This document shows positions 33,539-47,019 of a stretch of 64,000 bases of DNA, piece by piece (the stretch's first letter is position 1; each line of letters starts with the position of its first letter). A program made the position numbers and the translations under genes. Source of the DNA: Anticarsia gemmatalis (taxonomy: Eukaryota > Arthropoda > Insecta > Lepidoptera > Erebidae); NCBI RefSeq assembly GCF_050436995.1, contig NC_134763.1:9109001-9173000 (forward strand). Direction: 5' to 3'. Under the pieces are notes generated by a model. It made no database searches and had not been told where the DNA came from. It was given only the letters and a program-made list of their open reading frames with translations.

Positions 33539-33588
33539 TAAACTTAGACCCTATTTCATTTTTTCATAGCGATCCAAGTCTAAGTTTA
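33539..33588. repeat. perfect 11-bp inverted repeat, MITE-like
   Basis: TAAACTTAGAC (33539-33549) and GTCTAAGTTTA (33578-33588) are exact reverse complements around a 28-base centre that begins CCTATTTCA. Possibly a collapsed short MITE. Confidence 0.6.
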
Positions 33589-35876
33589 TGATAATTTGCG
33601 CATCTCTTTTCCCTATTGTCTTATCGATTACCACAAAAAAGTTTTTTTCAAAATCATAACGATCACTTTATATTTTCTGAAAAACCATACCATTGTTCCT
33701 TGTTTCGATAACTGTGCAATTCACTAGCAGTGCAAAACAAATTAAATCACCACTCACCCCAACAAAAAAAATGCACACTGCACTTCCTAATCTAAGTTGC
33801 ACCCGACTGTACTTAAACGCGTAGCTCGCACGAATGTGACCATGTCTCACTGCCGTTTAACAACACCGCATGGCAGACATAAATTATATTAGACATTTAC
33901 ATGATTATGCACCAGCGACGTTAGAACAGAGACGCGAGTGAGTTATGCGAACATTTTGCATGCACGCTGAATGTGAATTAGCGGGTAAGTGCACACGCAT
34001 AGAAACACATTCGTAGTCGTATAAAAGTAGAGTCTATTTTATAAGAAATTGCCGCCTTTAAAATTAAATTATGTATGTTTTACTTAACAATTAGAATATT
34101 GCATTTACGAGTAGAATACTAGTTGGTTCAGTGAGAAACTATACGCATTTTTATTGTTCTCCAATATTGTGGCTTCCTTATAGAAACACGACGAGTTTAT
34201 TTTTTTCTGATATTCTTATTGTATATTTATTGCAGAGTGTTATTTGGTATTTGGTAATTTACCAGCTACCAACATTTTTAACATCTTTCTGAAATTTAAC
34301 TGCGTAACCCTACTCCTAATAAAAACAAAACATGACGTCCGAAGCCTGTCACGTTTGTTACACCGTGCTTATATACTTCCTTATGTAGAGGAAACTCTTT
34401 CATCTTACCCGACATAATTGTATTTGTACAATTCATGTTGGCACAATGTTTACCTGAAAAGAGGAAACCAAAAATTAGATAAAGCTGATAACCTTAACAA
34501 AAAAAGTACGTCTAGGCTTTCAAATAAGCTGAAATATCAAAGATTTGACACTACAATACATAATCTCGCGTAAGTTAGTCGTATATCTCAACGTGTAGTT
34601 AGTTTTTTTTAGTAACTACCAATTAACCATTGTTTGATTGCTCGTCAACTATAACAAAACACACAATTAACCAGTCAAACAAGACATAAATTCAAATAAA
34701 AGTGATATAATTAGTATTTGTAAAGAACAACACATTGCACTATTAATGACATATCAATAGCGCGATTACAAGCTTTCCATATTATCGTGACGACTTCGTA
34801 TAAAGTAAATGACAGTCGATGTTTTTTAAAGATGTTCTATTGTTATTATATTTGACAACGTAATGCAGATAGACGTTTATATACAGACAATTCATGCCCG
34901 TAAAGATTGAATTTGAATTATAAAAACAAAAGAAATATCAGGATTAGATACAACAAATTTTCCTAAAGTAACCCATTCTACGGTACACCATAGATAACGT
35001 AACTTTAAGAAAGCTAGCGACGAAATCAGTTTTCCGGTTCTTTGTACTAAATATTGCTATGAATAAAATTGTAAAATTTCAAATACTGTGATTGACCTTT
35101 AAAATGTCTATTTCTGTCCATTTTAAAGTAACTCCTGTAATCAAAATTAACCCCATTCTACCGTATGCCAAGGCCCGGCGACACAAGATTTTTCATAGTA
35201 TGGGAAGCTTTATTACTACCGTGTGATTGGATTGCGGAGGTTTCCTGTAAGGAAATACGAGAGTTATCTTTTATATCAAGAGAATGTACAAGAAAGAAAA
35301 GTCCGTCATGATTTACATTGTCGGTAGCGAGTCGATAACAAAGTCGCTAGTAGTCCGTATCTTCTTCAAACAATAACAAATAATCTCCGCTCCGTCTATA
35401 ACAATGTACATTGAAATCTGATAAACATTTTTATTGATACTAAAATTTTATTACTAATTATGTTTTATGTTAAAACTAGTAAAATTTTAATCTTTGCGTA
35501 GATCAATGTTCGAGATTTATGAATGTGGAAATTTTGCGAGACAAAGCCAACACATAAGATGTGAAAATACAAATACACAATATAATACCTAAGTTTGTAA
35601 AATAATTATTAACAAAATCTTAAGATTTGAATATAAAACAAATAAAAGGTGTCTCTCAACCCAGTCAAGCCTATTTTAATTGATTTTCACTCCCCCAGTA
35701 GATTTTTAACACCCAAAATTAAATTGGAAACATTCAAACGGAAAACAAAAATGAAAATACGTACGGCTGAAAAGTTGCATGATCGTTAAAAATTAACCCA
35801 GTTCAAGTTATTCAATACTTCTAAATATCTTTTTCTACTGATAAGTTTATCTCGTCAATTATATTATCTATACTAA

Positions 35877-36128
35877 TCTATACTAATATTATAAAGCTGA
35901 AGAGTTTGTTTGTTTGTTTGTTTGAACGCGCTAATCTCAGGAACTACTGGCCCGATTTGAAAAAATCTTTCACTGTTAGATAGCCCATTTATCGAGGAAG
36001 GCTATAGGCTATATATCATCACGCTACGACCAATAGGAGCAGAGTACCAGTAAAAAATGTTACAAAAACGGGGAAAATTTTGACTCATTCTCTTATGTGA
36101 CGCAAGCGAAGTTGCGCGGGTCAGCTAG
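35877..36128 (+). mobile_element. Lep1-like non-autonomous Helitron, complete
   Basis: Begins TCTATACTAATATTATAAAG after an A and ends GCGCGGGTCAGCTAG before T at 36129. Immediately upstream is a 10-bp partial duplication of its own start (TCTATACTAA at 35867-35876), as if the 5' end had been re-used or the element had inserted next to a remnant end. The body is nearly identical to 31100-31345. Confidence 0.9.
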
Positions 36129-38824
36129 TTTAACATAAAAGTCTATAAGATACGCTCAATTAAAACTTTTAATTCAAAGCCTCATTGGCATTAGTTCCGA
36201 TAATCTCCAACATTTAATTAAATTGCTATCTCATTCAAAACTACACCTGCGTACATTATCTTAAAGGTCTGATCAATTAAATTAGACCTCAATAATTACT
36301 TTAATGAATTAATTGGATCTCCAAATCAATTCTCTCGAGCAGATGGGCTTTCATAATCGGTCAATTGGATATTGGCAATAAGTTGAGGGGATGCCTTGTG
36401 GAAATACTGGCAATATGATGACTCATTTGGGTAGTGTAAGGATATCGCAAGGGGGAAAATATGACGTCATATACTTATATAGGGATGACTTGTTCTGCAA
36501 ATTTGATGAAAGTGTTCCGTTTCTTTGTCATCATTTTAGTAAGCTGAATGTAATAAAAGAATTTAAGCGGGTTTTAAATTAGTTTCTAAGCTAATTTAGT
36601 GATGCGTTAGAAACGTTGCATCCACTAAGTTGACTAATGCACATTTATATATTAATACGGTGAAGCAACAATTACATGAAAAAATAATTGAGAAACATAT
36701 ATTATTATGTTCCATGACGAGTATGCAGCAGTAGTTTAAAGTTGCAATACAGAATGAAAAACGATTTCAACGTTAGATTTATCTAACGAAGAAAATAAAT
36801 ACTAGTATATTGGCTACAAAGAACGTTCTATTTCTATTCAGTAAAAATATGTGTCCGAGTAAATCGCTTTTGATCTGCATACATTTTGTATCGGAGATTG
36901 CAACGTTTGTAAAGCCTTTGCGAAACAGGATTATACTCTTGCATGCGCCGTATTACGTACAAAATAGATTTCCATGTATATTCTTTGTGAAACTCTAGAT
37001 TGTGTGTTGCTTTGATCTGGATTCTGATAGTGCCGTATTTAAACGCATATTTCTGAAGTGGAAGAGGTTACTAACATCTCACAGCTTTTACTAGCTTTAT
37101 ATGTAAAAGCCTTTATAATTTTGAAGTGCTTAGTTTTTATTAAATTCCGTATAGTTGTAGAAGATTTAAAAAATATATACATACCTAAATTCAAAAAATC
37201 ACGCCTTATTCCCATAGGGGGTAGGTATGGCCCAAGTTTGGTAAATATGTAAGTATGAAGGGACATCTTAAAAAAGTTTACTTTCAATAAAACTAATCAT
37301 AGCAATTACTACTTACTACATTTACATTTAATTTTTTAAACCTTCATTCTTTTACACAGAACTGCGTCGAAAACCCACCAATTCTTCTTGCCTACAAAAT
37401 CAATGTTTTCAACCCGCGTCCTAAATAAGCCGTCCCGATTCCGTCAAATCGTGAACAAAAGAATCGTTTAAACAAATGCATTCTCTATCCGAGGGCTTTT
37501 GATTACCGCCATTCATTAAACAAGGCGTGCTAATAACTTCGCGTTAATTTATGGTGATTCCCACCCCTCACTGTTAGGGGTTAACCACCTTAGTCTATTT
37601 TTGTATGCAACGAGTTAAATAGATAATGGTTTCATTTTCAAGCGGGTAAAACACTTAATTACAATTAATAGTGTATTTTAAAACACGTCTTTAATTTTGT
37701 TCATAAAAGTTTATATCCACACGACAACGTAAAAATGCAAAAATAACGCAGTCTTTTTTTTCGATTTTCCGTACACGGTTTAAGAATTTGATGAAATTAG
37801 CGAAACGCAGAGCTTTTTTTAGAAAAAGTATTTTTACAAACCTTTCTTACAAGTGGAGCCGCGATCAAAAGCTAGTTTCATATAAAAATATACCTTATTT
37901 CTGTAGTCAAGGAGTGAAGTAAAGATCTTTTATTAATGTGACATGTCCCAATCTATTGTGACCGTCGTCGTTCAATATTATACAGCTAAAAGGACCCTTG
38001 GAGATATAGGTACACTATCAATCACTCAGCTAACCAATATAGGTTGTAAGGACGAAACAAGAACACATATAACTTATAGAGGAAAAAAAAGAAGTACTAT
38101 CATCGGGATAGCGGAAAAAAATAGAGAATCTATTTGACCAGCAGTGGAAAGATAATGGCTAAAAAGTACCTATAAGCTAAACTTTGAAAGAATCTTTAAG
38201 ACAATCAGCTTAAAATAAAGGCGCGTTAAATTTTCGTTTCTAGGCTAGACAAGACAAGTAGACTAGACTCCAAGCAAGTCTAATAATGCGTGATCTAGCG
38301 CGTATTATTTAGTAAGTGTGTTTTAAAGAGAGAAGAAAAGGGAGAGAACGGAAAAGTGGTCTCCTGCCATCTCATGCAACACACTTTTAGCTACAAGTAC
38401 TTCTGATGGTTATTAGATCAAGGCGAAGTAAGAGAGGGTAGGTTCAAGAGCCAAGCAATAATATAATATACATACTGCATATTTTTTTAAGAATAGATAC
38501 ATATTTTACTATCCAATGTCATGAGTCACATCATATCATACTTCAAAAAAATCTCTAATGGAACCTCCCAAACAGAAACAATCTCATACATCAGCAAAGA
38601 ATTCATTCTCATCCAATCAAATCACAGAGGTATGTAATAAAAGTGAAACGTTATAATGCGAGTGTCAGATGAGGGCACATTAATCTAAGAGAGTGCTGGA
38701 GGGACCTGGCCATCTCTCACATGGCTGGGTCTCAAACACTGTAGTTTGTACACTTTACTAATGCGGGTAGACGGGGATAGTTTTTGTAGTGTCTTCACTG
38801 AAGGCTCTTTTTTATATTTTTTAT
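36129..38824. other. intergenic, repeat fragments only
   Basis: AT-rich DNA. 37195-37230 is a short piece of the AAAATCACGCC family (AAAAAATCACGCCTTATTCCCATAGGGGGTAGG). Frames of about 60-80 codons here lack motifs. Confidence 0.45.
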
Positions 38825-38918
38825 TCCTGAGATTAGCGCGTTCAAATAAACAAACAAACAAACAAGCAATCAAACAATCAAAGAAACAAACTCTTCAGCT
38901 TTATAATATTAGTTTAGA
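38825..38918 (-). mobile_element. Lep1-like Helitron, 5' fragment
   Basis: The reverse complement starts TCTAAACTAATATTATAAAG and continues with an enlarged, imperfect GTTT array into GAACGCGCTAATCTCAGGAA. Similarity then ends, so most of the body and the CTAG end are missing. Confidence 0.78.
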
Positions 38919-40131
38919 TTGCTAACAACTAAAACATCCTGAAGTCGAATAAGTTAAGAGTACATCGTATGAGTAGCTGCACCACATTGGTTACTCATAA
39001 CGATTAAAACTGGCCGGATTGTTATTGTGAGGGTTCGAATCTCATCATTGCATTGGCTGGTATTTTTTTGACCCCTAAGGTCCAAAGTTAGTATGACAGG
39101 GTTAGTGTATTGATTAAAGACTTACTAGTTTCAATCCCAGTTCGAGCAAGTTTATTGTTAAAAAATGGCCTTATTGCATTTTTAACGTTATGTTTAAAAC
39201 ATAATTTTACAATGATATGTTTTAGTTTCACTGGCTCCACGTATCGCAATCGACAATCGTAATGAATGATCGCAATTAACAAGCGTAACACAAACCAAAA
39301 ACAGGAGCTGTCTTAACAAAAATAAAAGTAAAAAAAATGTCCTGTAAAACACGAAACTGTTCGTTAAAACGGACCATAAAATATCAAATGACAAAGTGTT
39401 ACTGTTCGAACAATATCTTATTTTTTTTCCTTACTTTTATGGGGCGTGGCGTAATAAATTTAGTCGCGTCGTTATAAAAGTTATTCTTTCAACAGAGATT
39501 AGGTTACTTTTACACTTTACGGATATATGGTTTATGTTACAAATTAACAAGGATTAAGCACTTAAGATGGGATAAGTTTGAAACTTTCACGTTGTATAGG
39601 AAGTGTTGTGTGTGTGTTGGGCAGGAAATGAAGACCGATTGACGAGTTTCAGGCAGACTTTCAAAAATCGGATCATAAATATTAATGGAAATAATGCGAT
39701 TTCCTTTGGTTCACCCTATTAAATAGAAGCAATAATCATCATGGGTGTCATAATTTTGGCAGGAAAACAGTATAAGTACTTTTTCAAAGCGAGAGCGAAG
39801 TATATGAAAAAGCGAAAATACTAAAGTAAAAATTGTAACTAAAATGTCATTAAACTGAACCACTGACATTATTTACATTTATTAACTTCTTAAACATTTA
39901 AAGTTTAAACTAACGCTCTAATTTCTTTTCAGTAGGTCACATAGAGATGTTCATAAATGAGTCTCTTTGGACACTTTAGAGTTAATAGAACTCTAGCGTC
40001 AAATTACTAAATTCTATTACTAATGTGACCCCCAAAGTATTATTACTCGTTTCTGTCTGACACTGACCGTATATAAAGATTTAAATGTTTCGTATGTCTT
40101 ATTTGGAGGAGTATATAAACGTATACATACT
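38919..40131. other. intergenic, nothing certain
   Basis: AT-rich. GGGTTCGAATCTCA at about 39031 is a good pol III B-box match, but no partner A box or tRNA fold is apparent, so no tRNA is called. Confidence 0.4.
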
Positions 40132-40330
40132 TTAAGGGTTCCATACTGAAAGGGTAAAAATAAAACCTCATTTTCGACATTTCGCTGTCTGTCAGTCACT
40201 TGGCTGTATCTCATGAACCGCATTATAATTTAAATAAGACAGTTAAAATTATATTGCCGCTTCAACAATAACCAAAACAAAATAAAATAAACAATTAAGG
40301 GGCTGCCATACAACAGCCATGCAATTTCCC
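40132..40330 (+). repeat. dispersed repeat (GGGTTCCATAC / CTGTATCTCATGAACC family)
   Basis: TTAAGGGTTCCATACTGAAA, GCTGTCTGTCAGTCACTTGG, CTGTATCTCATGAACCGC, ATTGCCGCTTCAACAATAAC and AATTAAGGGGCTGCCATACA occur in the order of a repeat widely seen in lepidopteran and other arthropod genomes. Class not determined. The 67-codon minus frame over it is not a gene. Confidence 0.6.
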
Positions 40331-42276
40331 ATTTAATTTTCACAAATTGTAGACTGGGTACACTAAACCACTTACTCATTATAATATCAATCTTAGAAGT
40401 AAACTTTTTCATACTGTTATAAGACTACTGTCTTAATACGACTACGTCACACAAACCAAAAACTCATTATCTCGACAAAAGGCAATCTAGTCTTACAATT
40501 TAACTCAGTATAATCCTAAAATATAATATAATCTAGCTATAAGCGAAAATTCCACAAGATAATACAATTAAAAGCGTTAATTAAGTTCTGTATTCAAAGC
40601 ACGTAGGTGCGGATATTCCAAACAGGCTCCACCGCCGCCATTTTGTCAAAGCTAAAACAATATAATAATCAAACAGAACGTTCTCATTAGTACTCCAAAT
40701 ACGTGTGTCCTTTGCAGGTTGTTTGATTTCAACGTAAATACATATATTAAGGGTGTTTACTGACTGGGCGTGTGGTTTGTGACGTACTGTTAGCTGGCGG
40801 AAGTTCAGCAGTTGAATAAACTTAGTTTGAAGTTAAGAATGCTCTAATGATACTAATTAAGAATTTAATGACATATAACTAAGTGACTACCTTCCATGTT
40901 AAGAGTAAGAAATCTACTAAAACAGTTTAATATATTAGCTACCAACGACCAGCGAAGCTAACTGCTATGGAACACTATTTACAAATCAGAATACACAATT
41001 AAGAAGTAACCAAACTTAAAAGTTTTACAGAAGATATTCCATATGAAATCTTTGAATAGACACGAAACTGACAACATAGTGCAATCATTTACGAAAAATC
41101 TGCCGCCGTTCCGCTGCTTATAGTGATCGTAATACAAATTCATTCTTAAGGCACACGTGTAGGTGCTCGGCCTTCGGTAGGGAGCTACCGGTGCCCTTAA
41201 GGCGATCCTTTGTGTTCACGCACGAACGCATCCAATGATCTCTCATGTCCGAGGTTACTAATCACAGTTTTGTATACATTTATTGTACTCGTTTATTGAG
41301 CGATTATACCACCTTTTGTGGGGATAATCGGTTTATTTCTTTATTTATAAAAGAAAATAGTTACAAAAACAGACTCAAACTAAAATACAAACAATAATTT
41401 AATTTAAAACACGTTTTATAAAGTACTATACTACTAACCTTACCTTTAACCCAGAGATCGTTTACCGACCGGTGAGCGCAAATGGCAAATTTATCAGAGA
41501 TAAATACTACGTCTAATTCCACTCTCCAAACTTGATTTCATGAGGGATCAATCTTAATTAACATCAAACGAACAGAATCAAAATGGACGAATAATATCCT
41601 TGATTAAACACAGCCTGTAATTGGACAAAGTTGTACTAAAGTTAAAGGGAATTTTACGGAACATTTTCAAGATTTTTTCCTTTTGTTTACCGGTTTCGAG
41701 TTACCATTCGCGAAAAGCTTATTACACAGACCGTATTTAAATTGATGAATGAAATATAAATAAAATAACGAGATTACGTTGTTTTAACGTTGATGGATTT
41801 ATTTTGTGTACCGATAAAATATTTCGTAAATTTTATCGTGACTTTTTTGTGAGCTTTGTTTGTAAAAGCATTTTACGCAAATTAACGTTTTAATTGAAAA
41901 AGAAATGATCACACAATTTAAGAATGAATATACTACGGTTGTATATACGGCACATAACACATTTTCAAAAAATGTTATCCATTACTAGGGAGACTCAAAA
42001 GAGAGATCAGCTAATACGACTCTATACTCAACGCAAGACCCGTTTTATTGTGTAGCAAAAATGCCTTTGGGTACCTGCAATGGCTCGATATGCAATACTG
42101 TACAATACGCCAAGTTTGTAAATGCCCTTAAAACCCAATCATACCCATAGACAGTCCGTGTTTGAAATGTCAATTGATGCTTTTTTGTGTTCGGTACCCT
42201 ATGTATATTATTATATTATGTTATAGGAAAGTAAATACGTCTCTCTAGTATTTATTTTTCAGACAATACATACATA
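40331..42276. other. intergenic, small inverted repeats
   Basis: Contains a nested inverted repeat near 41145-41201: CTTAAGGCAC and GTGCCCTTAAG outside, CGGTAG (41175-41180) and CTACCG (41185-41190) inside, in a GC-richer patch. 41451-41486 is the partner of the repeat at 12835. No gene recognised. Confidence 0.5.
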
Positions 42277-42387
42277 CATAAAATCACGCCTACTTTCCAT
42301 AAGGGTAGTCAGAAATCAAAGAACAACCAGAGAACTACTAACTACGATTCTTTCAAACTTCCTTAGCTTCATTCACATCCATACAAC
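42277..42387 (+). repeat. dispersed repeat (AAAATCACGCC family), long copy
   Basis: CATAAAATCACGCCTACTTT, GGGTAGTCAGAAATCAAAGA, CTACGATTCTTTCAAACTTC and TTCATTCACATCCATACA match 32711-32818 and 8545-8648. Confidence 0.7.
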
Positions 42388-42428
42388 TTTTAATTTATGT
42401 TTATTTTTACTTTTTTTTCTTTTTTTGT

Positions 42429-42469
42429 TCGCCTGTATTGTCCCACTGCTGGGCAAAGGCCTCCCCTAA
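42429..42469 (-). repeat. RTE-type LINE, C-terminal stub
   Basis: The reverse complement reads LGEAFAQQWDNTGE in one frame, the same C-terminal segment as at 32200-32250 but without a stop. A poly-T-rich stretch borders it on one side. Only this terminal piece is preserved. Confidence 0.5.
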
Positions 42470-42883
42470 GTTTATATATATATAAACAAAATCAAGTTAA
42501 TCCAATCTGTCAGTACACGCCTACATCATCTCAATCCCTAATACAATATAAATAAAATTAACTTAGTGGTTGATAGCCAAGTTGAGTTTACGACGCCGCT
42601 AATATTTATAGGCCATAACGCGACAAGGCTGAGAAATTGACGGTTAAATGTGAAGGCGAGTATCGTAAACGTTAAGTTCACGTCTGTACTTAGCTGATTG
42701 TATGTGGTGCAATGTATGGTTTTATGGGACCGTGTTACGTGACAAAGGTTAGATGATGGTCTGTTTTGGTTTTTGGGAAGAAAAGAGGAATTCTTCAAGA
42801 AAAATGGGTTAAAAATCTTATTTTGTATTTGGTCTGACAGCTAAGGAGATAGTCTTGGCATGCTCGATTTTTCTAGATTATAA

Positions 42884-42993
42884 CTAGCTGACCCGGCAAA
42901 CGTTGTTTTGCCATATAAATAAAAATAAAAAATAGTGTCACTTAGTGGTTTGAAAAAAAGATGTTGGCCGATTCTCAGACCTACACAATATGC
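42884..42993 (-). repeat. Helitron-like 3' fragment (GGGTCAGCTAG end), other subfamily
   Basis: The + strand reads A then CTAGCTGACCCGGCAAACGT TGTTTTGCCATATAAATAAA and later GATGTTGGCCGATTCTCAGA CCTAC. Read in reverse it ends ...GCCGGGTCAGCTAG|T, sharing the terminal nonamer with the Lep1-like elements while the body differs. Confidence 0.6.
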
Positions 42994-45900
42994 TCAATGG
43001 CAATAAATTAACAGCATCAAACAGGCCACTGTGAGCTGCATAAGCCTGCAAGACGGGAATTACATGGAGCTGATAGTTACTTTATTTTAGAAATACGCAG
43101 AATTATTTATGATCATTTAATTCAATGTACCGTGCACACAAATGTTCTCTACAAAGTCGTTGGACTATAAGGGGCATTGAATTGTTATACTCGTAAGTAG
43201 AACGGCCGTAGGCGTTACCAAACAACAACAAAAAGCCTTCAAACATCGTTAAACATCTTCGAGGAAGCCAACCATGGGGCGAGTCGGGAAGTTAATAAAT
43301 ATTCATCTGACTGTACGCAAGACTATTTTAGTTCCTAGGAAGTGTTTCGTTAGTCCACCATTATATATTCAGTAGCTCGATTCTCTACCACTGTCGACTA
43401 CCGATAACCGGCTAGCTATCGAGAAATCCTGCATGAAAATCCGATCAGCGCCTCTAGCGATCGTCTAAGGAACTATTTTGGCAGTACATTTTTAATGTCA
43501 AACTTTCGTCGCTGGTCGCTACTGTTACGGAATTAGACGTTCATAAGTTATACGTTTGGGTTTGGTTCTCACGAGTTTTTTGTGAGACTTTTTGTTGGAC
43601 TAACTGTTTAACGATGCAAATTGTTTTCTAGTTGGAATTTTTAACGGGTTATTATTTTGCTGTTTAATGTAACATTGTCAGATTTAAGAAAAGTTGCTGT
43701 TTTTGAAACTTGTTTCATCAAAGGGGGTTGTAAGCCGATCAATCACTGCTTAGTCTACGTTCGATTAAACCGCAGCGTCATATTAATTCCTTTATAATTT
43801 GGTATTATTTTATACCAATCACACAAAGGTTTTTTATTGAAGATGCAATACTACAACATTGTGAAGTTTTTTAGGAGCTGGTCTCTTGTTCTCATTGTCA
43901 AAGGCTTACGTACTCACGAGCTTAGTCCAGACTTCACAAATGGTTGAGAGCATTTGAATTTAAGCTCCGAAACCCTCTAATTTGCAATTCAACTGTCTCT
44001 TAACTAAGCCACCCATATGTATAGAGTTTGATGTGATTTAAAGTCTTAAAGGCTGGACTAAATATTTGGATTAGGCAAGGAAACTCCATCAGTTTTAGTA
44101 TGTTCGATCTTTGGTTACAGTTAGCGTTTTATAAATTTTGGAGCAGCTATTTCCTTATTTTTTATAGTAACTTTGCACCATGAACGATTTGAACCGCGAC
44201 GCGCGATGCGAATTTCATAACTACTGTTCTCTGAATAAGACCATTTGCATGCCTAAACTGTGGGAATAGCCCAAGACTTCTGTCAGAATATAATCTTCTT
44301 AGTTAAAGATGATTCTAAAAACCTCCCACCATGGTTCATTTTTGTTACCCTAGCATAGTCTTAGGTCGTCAGAATTCATCAAGTTCTGTTCAGTAATTTT
44401 CATCAATCGGTCGTTCCACAAGTGAATGTATAAACAGTGAATGAACTAGTGAATGAAAGCACGTGTACAGTGTGTACATTTAATTATAGCAGATGTGTTT
44501 GCACTTTACGTTATAACTCCGAGGAACACAGGTGCATGATAGAAGGGAAACTAATTTAATAAGTATAGATTTAACTATATGCATTACATTTTGAGTATAT
44601 AAAAAATATATATTATGACAAAAATGAAAATCTTAAAAAACCTTCACATATACTTCAATTATACAATGCAATTATAACTAAATTCAAAATAAGTAAATAT
44701 CAGTACTTTACTGATTCATGTACCTTAAAGATTCGTTTTATTGCCCTAATAATAGTCACACGAGACTTAATTGTCGTATTTAATAAATAACACAAAAAAT
44801 TGTAACTAACTGCAGGTTTAATATAAAGAAAGCTAACAGAAATTAATTCCAAAAGTGTTTTGTAATAGGTTCTAGCTACGTGCAGTCACCCTTTAAAATT
44901 TACGACGCACCTCATTTGAATAGGAATTCGTATTTCCTTCCCGGTTTTGGGAAGTACAGGATATAGACTGTTTTATTGGTCTCTACTATTTCGCCTAAGA
45001 GTTTAAATGTACGACATTTTAAGGAATTGTTAGAAGTTTTAAATGTTTTGTCTTAATTTCTCATCTTACCGGAATAACGTTGAAATATTGAAGCAGCACA
45101 TGAGTGTCTAGTGGTAATATTCTTACCTGAAATAAGGAAAAACGTTAATTAAAAACGAATCAATTACTATATTTATCGATATACAAGCTTAATATAATCA
45201 TAACATATCTAAACAAACTTTCAGGAATTAAATACTTTTTTTGTAATAAGAAAGCTAAGTATCTGAATATATTATATGACATGATGTCAAAGAATCTTAT
45301 TTATCAGCCATATCTTATTAACAAATGTACTGCGACAAGACTTCTAAGAAAGAAAACAAAAAGTCATTGACCTCTAAACTGCCTAAGTTGCGAAAACTTT
45401 ACAGACTTGCCAGAACTCCAATGCTTTTAGGCTTTCTAACGATGCCTGCGCAAAAAATATACCAGAATAAATTAAAGTAGAACTAAGTTTCAGTTTGAAA
45501 AAAACAAAATTAATAAGCATACTCATAAGAAATGTGGCACCATTTGTTTTATAACTCATAAGGAATCCTAAAACGTTTTCGTAACACAGGGAAAATCTAA
45601 ACTGAGCTTAGAAATGAATTTCACTTACATATTGAAAAAGCACACGTTTTACTTTGAATCTATTTCTCTTAAATATGACCAAAGATCTGGCGTCAAGCAT
45701 TGTTTGTTTATAAAAAGCATCAATTATTTGTTTGTTCACACATAAAGTACTACTATATACCGAGACTATAATACCGGCTTAATAAGCATCAAATCTTAAA
45801 CAACTATTACAGATCATACATGATCCTTCTTTGTTCTTCGTAAAAATACTTTACACAATGATATAACGACCACACACACAGTCACAAACCACAATTCATT

Positions 45901-46897
45901 ATCAAGAACACAAACGAATAATCTCTCTTATACTATACTCTTATATTGAGTTGCATCCTTACACAGAAGCTCTTTGTCGACTGGTTCCCATCAACTGACT
46001 GATAACGCACAATTGAGTGATTCAACTCACAAGTGATAAGACAGGCATGTTATCTTCTAATTATAATGAGTTATGGGTTCATGAACCACTTCATGTTGGG
46101 ACTTTAAGTACTCTATATGTGTGTGGGAATACTGGGGATATAAGTTACATATTTATATTAACTTTTTCTTAAGCGAACACTCTATTGGACGGTGTAGTCA
46201 ACTTAAAGCTTAATTCCTGCCTTATTCCGAGACGTGGCGCTTGCCCAGTAGTGGGCTACTGTGAGTATTGCAACGACAATCAGAAAAAGTCCGTCAGAGC
46301 AAGTCAAAGCTGTTCAGCCAAAAAAATCTGAACAAAAACATTGCGAATGAAGAAATTAATTAAATATGAATTCTTGTATTTAATTATAAGTGCATTTTAA
46401 AAACCCATTTTTACAACACCTATCCACCCCAAAATAGAAGATATTAAGTTATTTGCGTACAAAGTAAAAACAATCACTTAACCGCAACTTGATTTATTCA
46501 AACAAAATATTGATTGATATCCAACTACGTATGGTGTCGGAAATAATTCCATTAAACGCGGTGACTAAGTGGAATTTGTTCATAAAGTAATAGACGTCTA
46601 TTTTAGTCGTACTGTGTGGGGCCAGCCTAATAGCCGCTGAATCGATAGCCTAGTTCTTAGGTTACTGACTGCATAACCTAGTAATTCTATACGTCAAAAT
46701 TGTAGGTAAGGCCTTTGACTTCGTTGGACGTCTGTCACTTGACCCCAAGTCTAGAACAACATTTTTATTTCTGTCGGAAGGCCAATCCGTACAGATTCTA
46801 CAAAGAGTCTGACTTATTACAGGTGAACTTAGTATGTACCTATCTACATATTAAGTTCAACTGTTTTGAAGAACAAACAAAAGCAACATTGTTTTGA
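42994..46897. other. intergenic, nothing recognised
   Basis: AT-rich DNA; a GC-richer patch lies at about 43370-43450. GCTTGCCCAGTAGTGGGC near 46231 weakly recalls the LINE stub motif but is too short to call. Confidence 0.4.
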
Positions 46898-47019
46898 AGA
46901 CAACTGCCACACTAATAATAACTAATTTTGTGTTTGGACTTTTACAAACATACTAAGAACAAAGAACTGACTAAACTTTACTATATTCGGATCACAGAAA
47001 TATTAATGTCGTGCGGGAA
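46898..47019 (-). repeat. decayed relative of the SINE at 1092
   Basis: GACAACTGCCACACTAA, GGACTTTTACAAACATAC, AACAAAGAACTGAC and TCGTGCGGGA follow the order of the 1092-1268 SINE with many changes and small gaps. Confidence 0.45.

Larger units (their letters stand above)
32819..35876. other. intergenic with small inverted-repeat elements
   Basis: Contains the decamer array element (33260-33370) and a perfect inverted repeat (33539-33588), listed separately. A 60-codon minus-strand frame at 33668-33850 has a hydrophobic stretch but no supporting splice sites or family motif. Confidence 0.45.

Noticed and set aside
39020..39045. Possible tRNA gene because of GGGTTCGAATCTCA.
   Set aside because: No acceptor stem, D arm or A box at a suitable distance; at most a SINE remnant.
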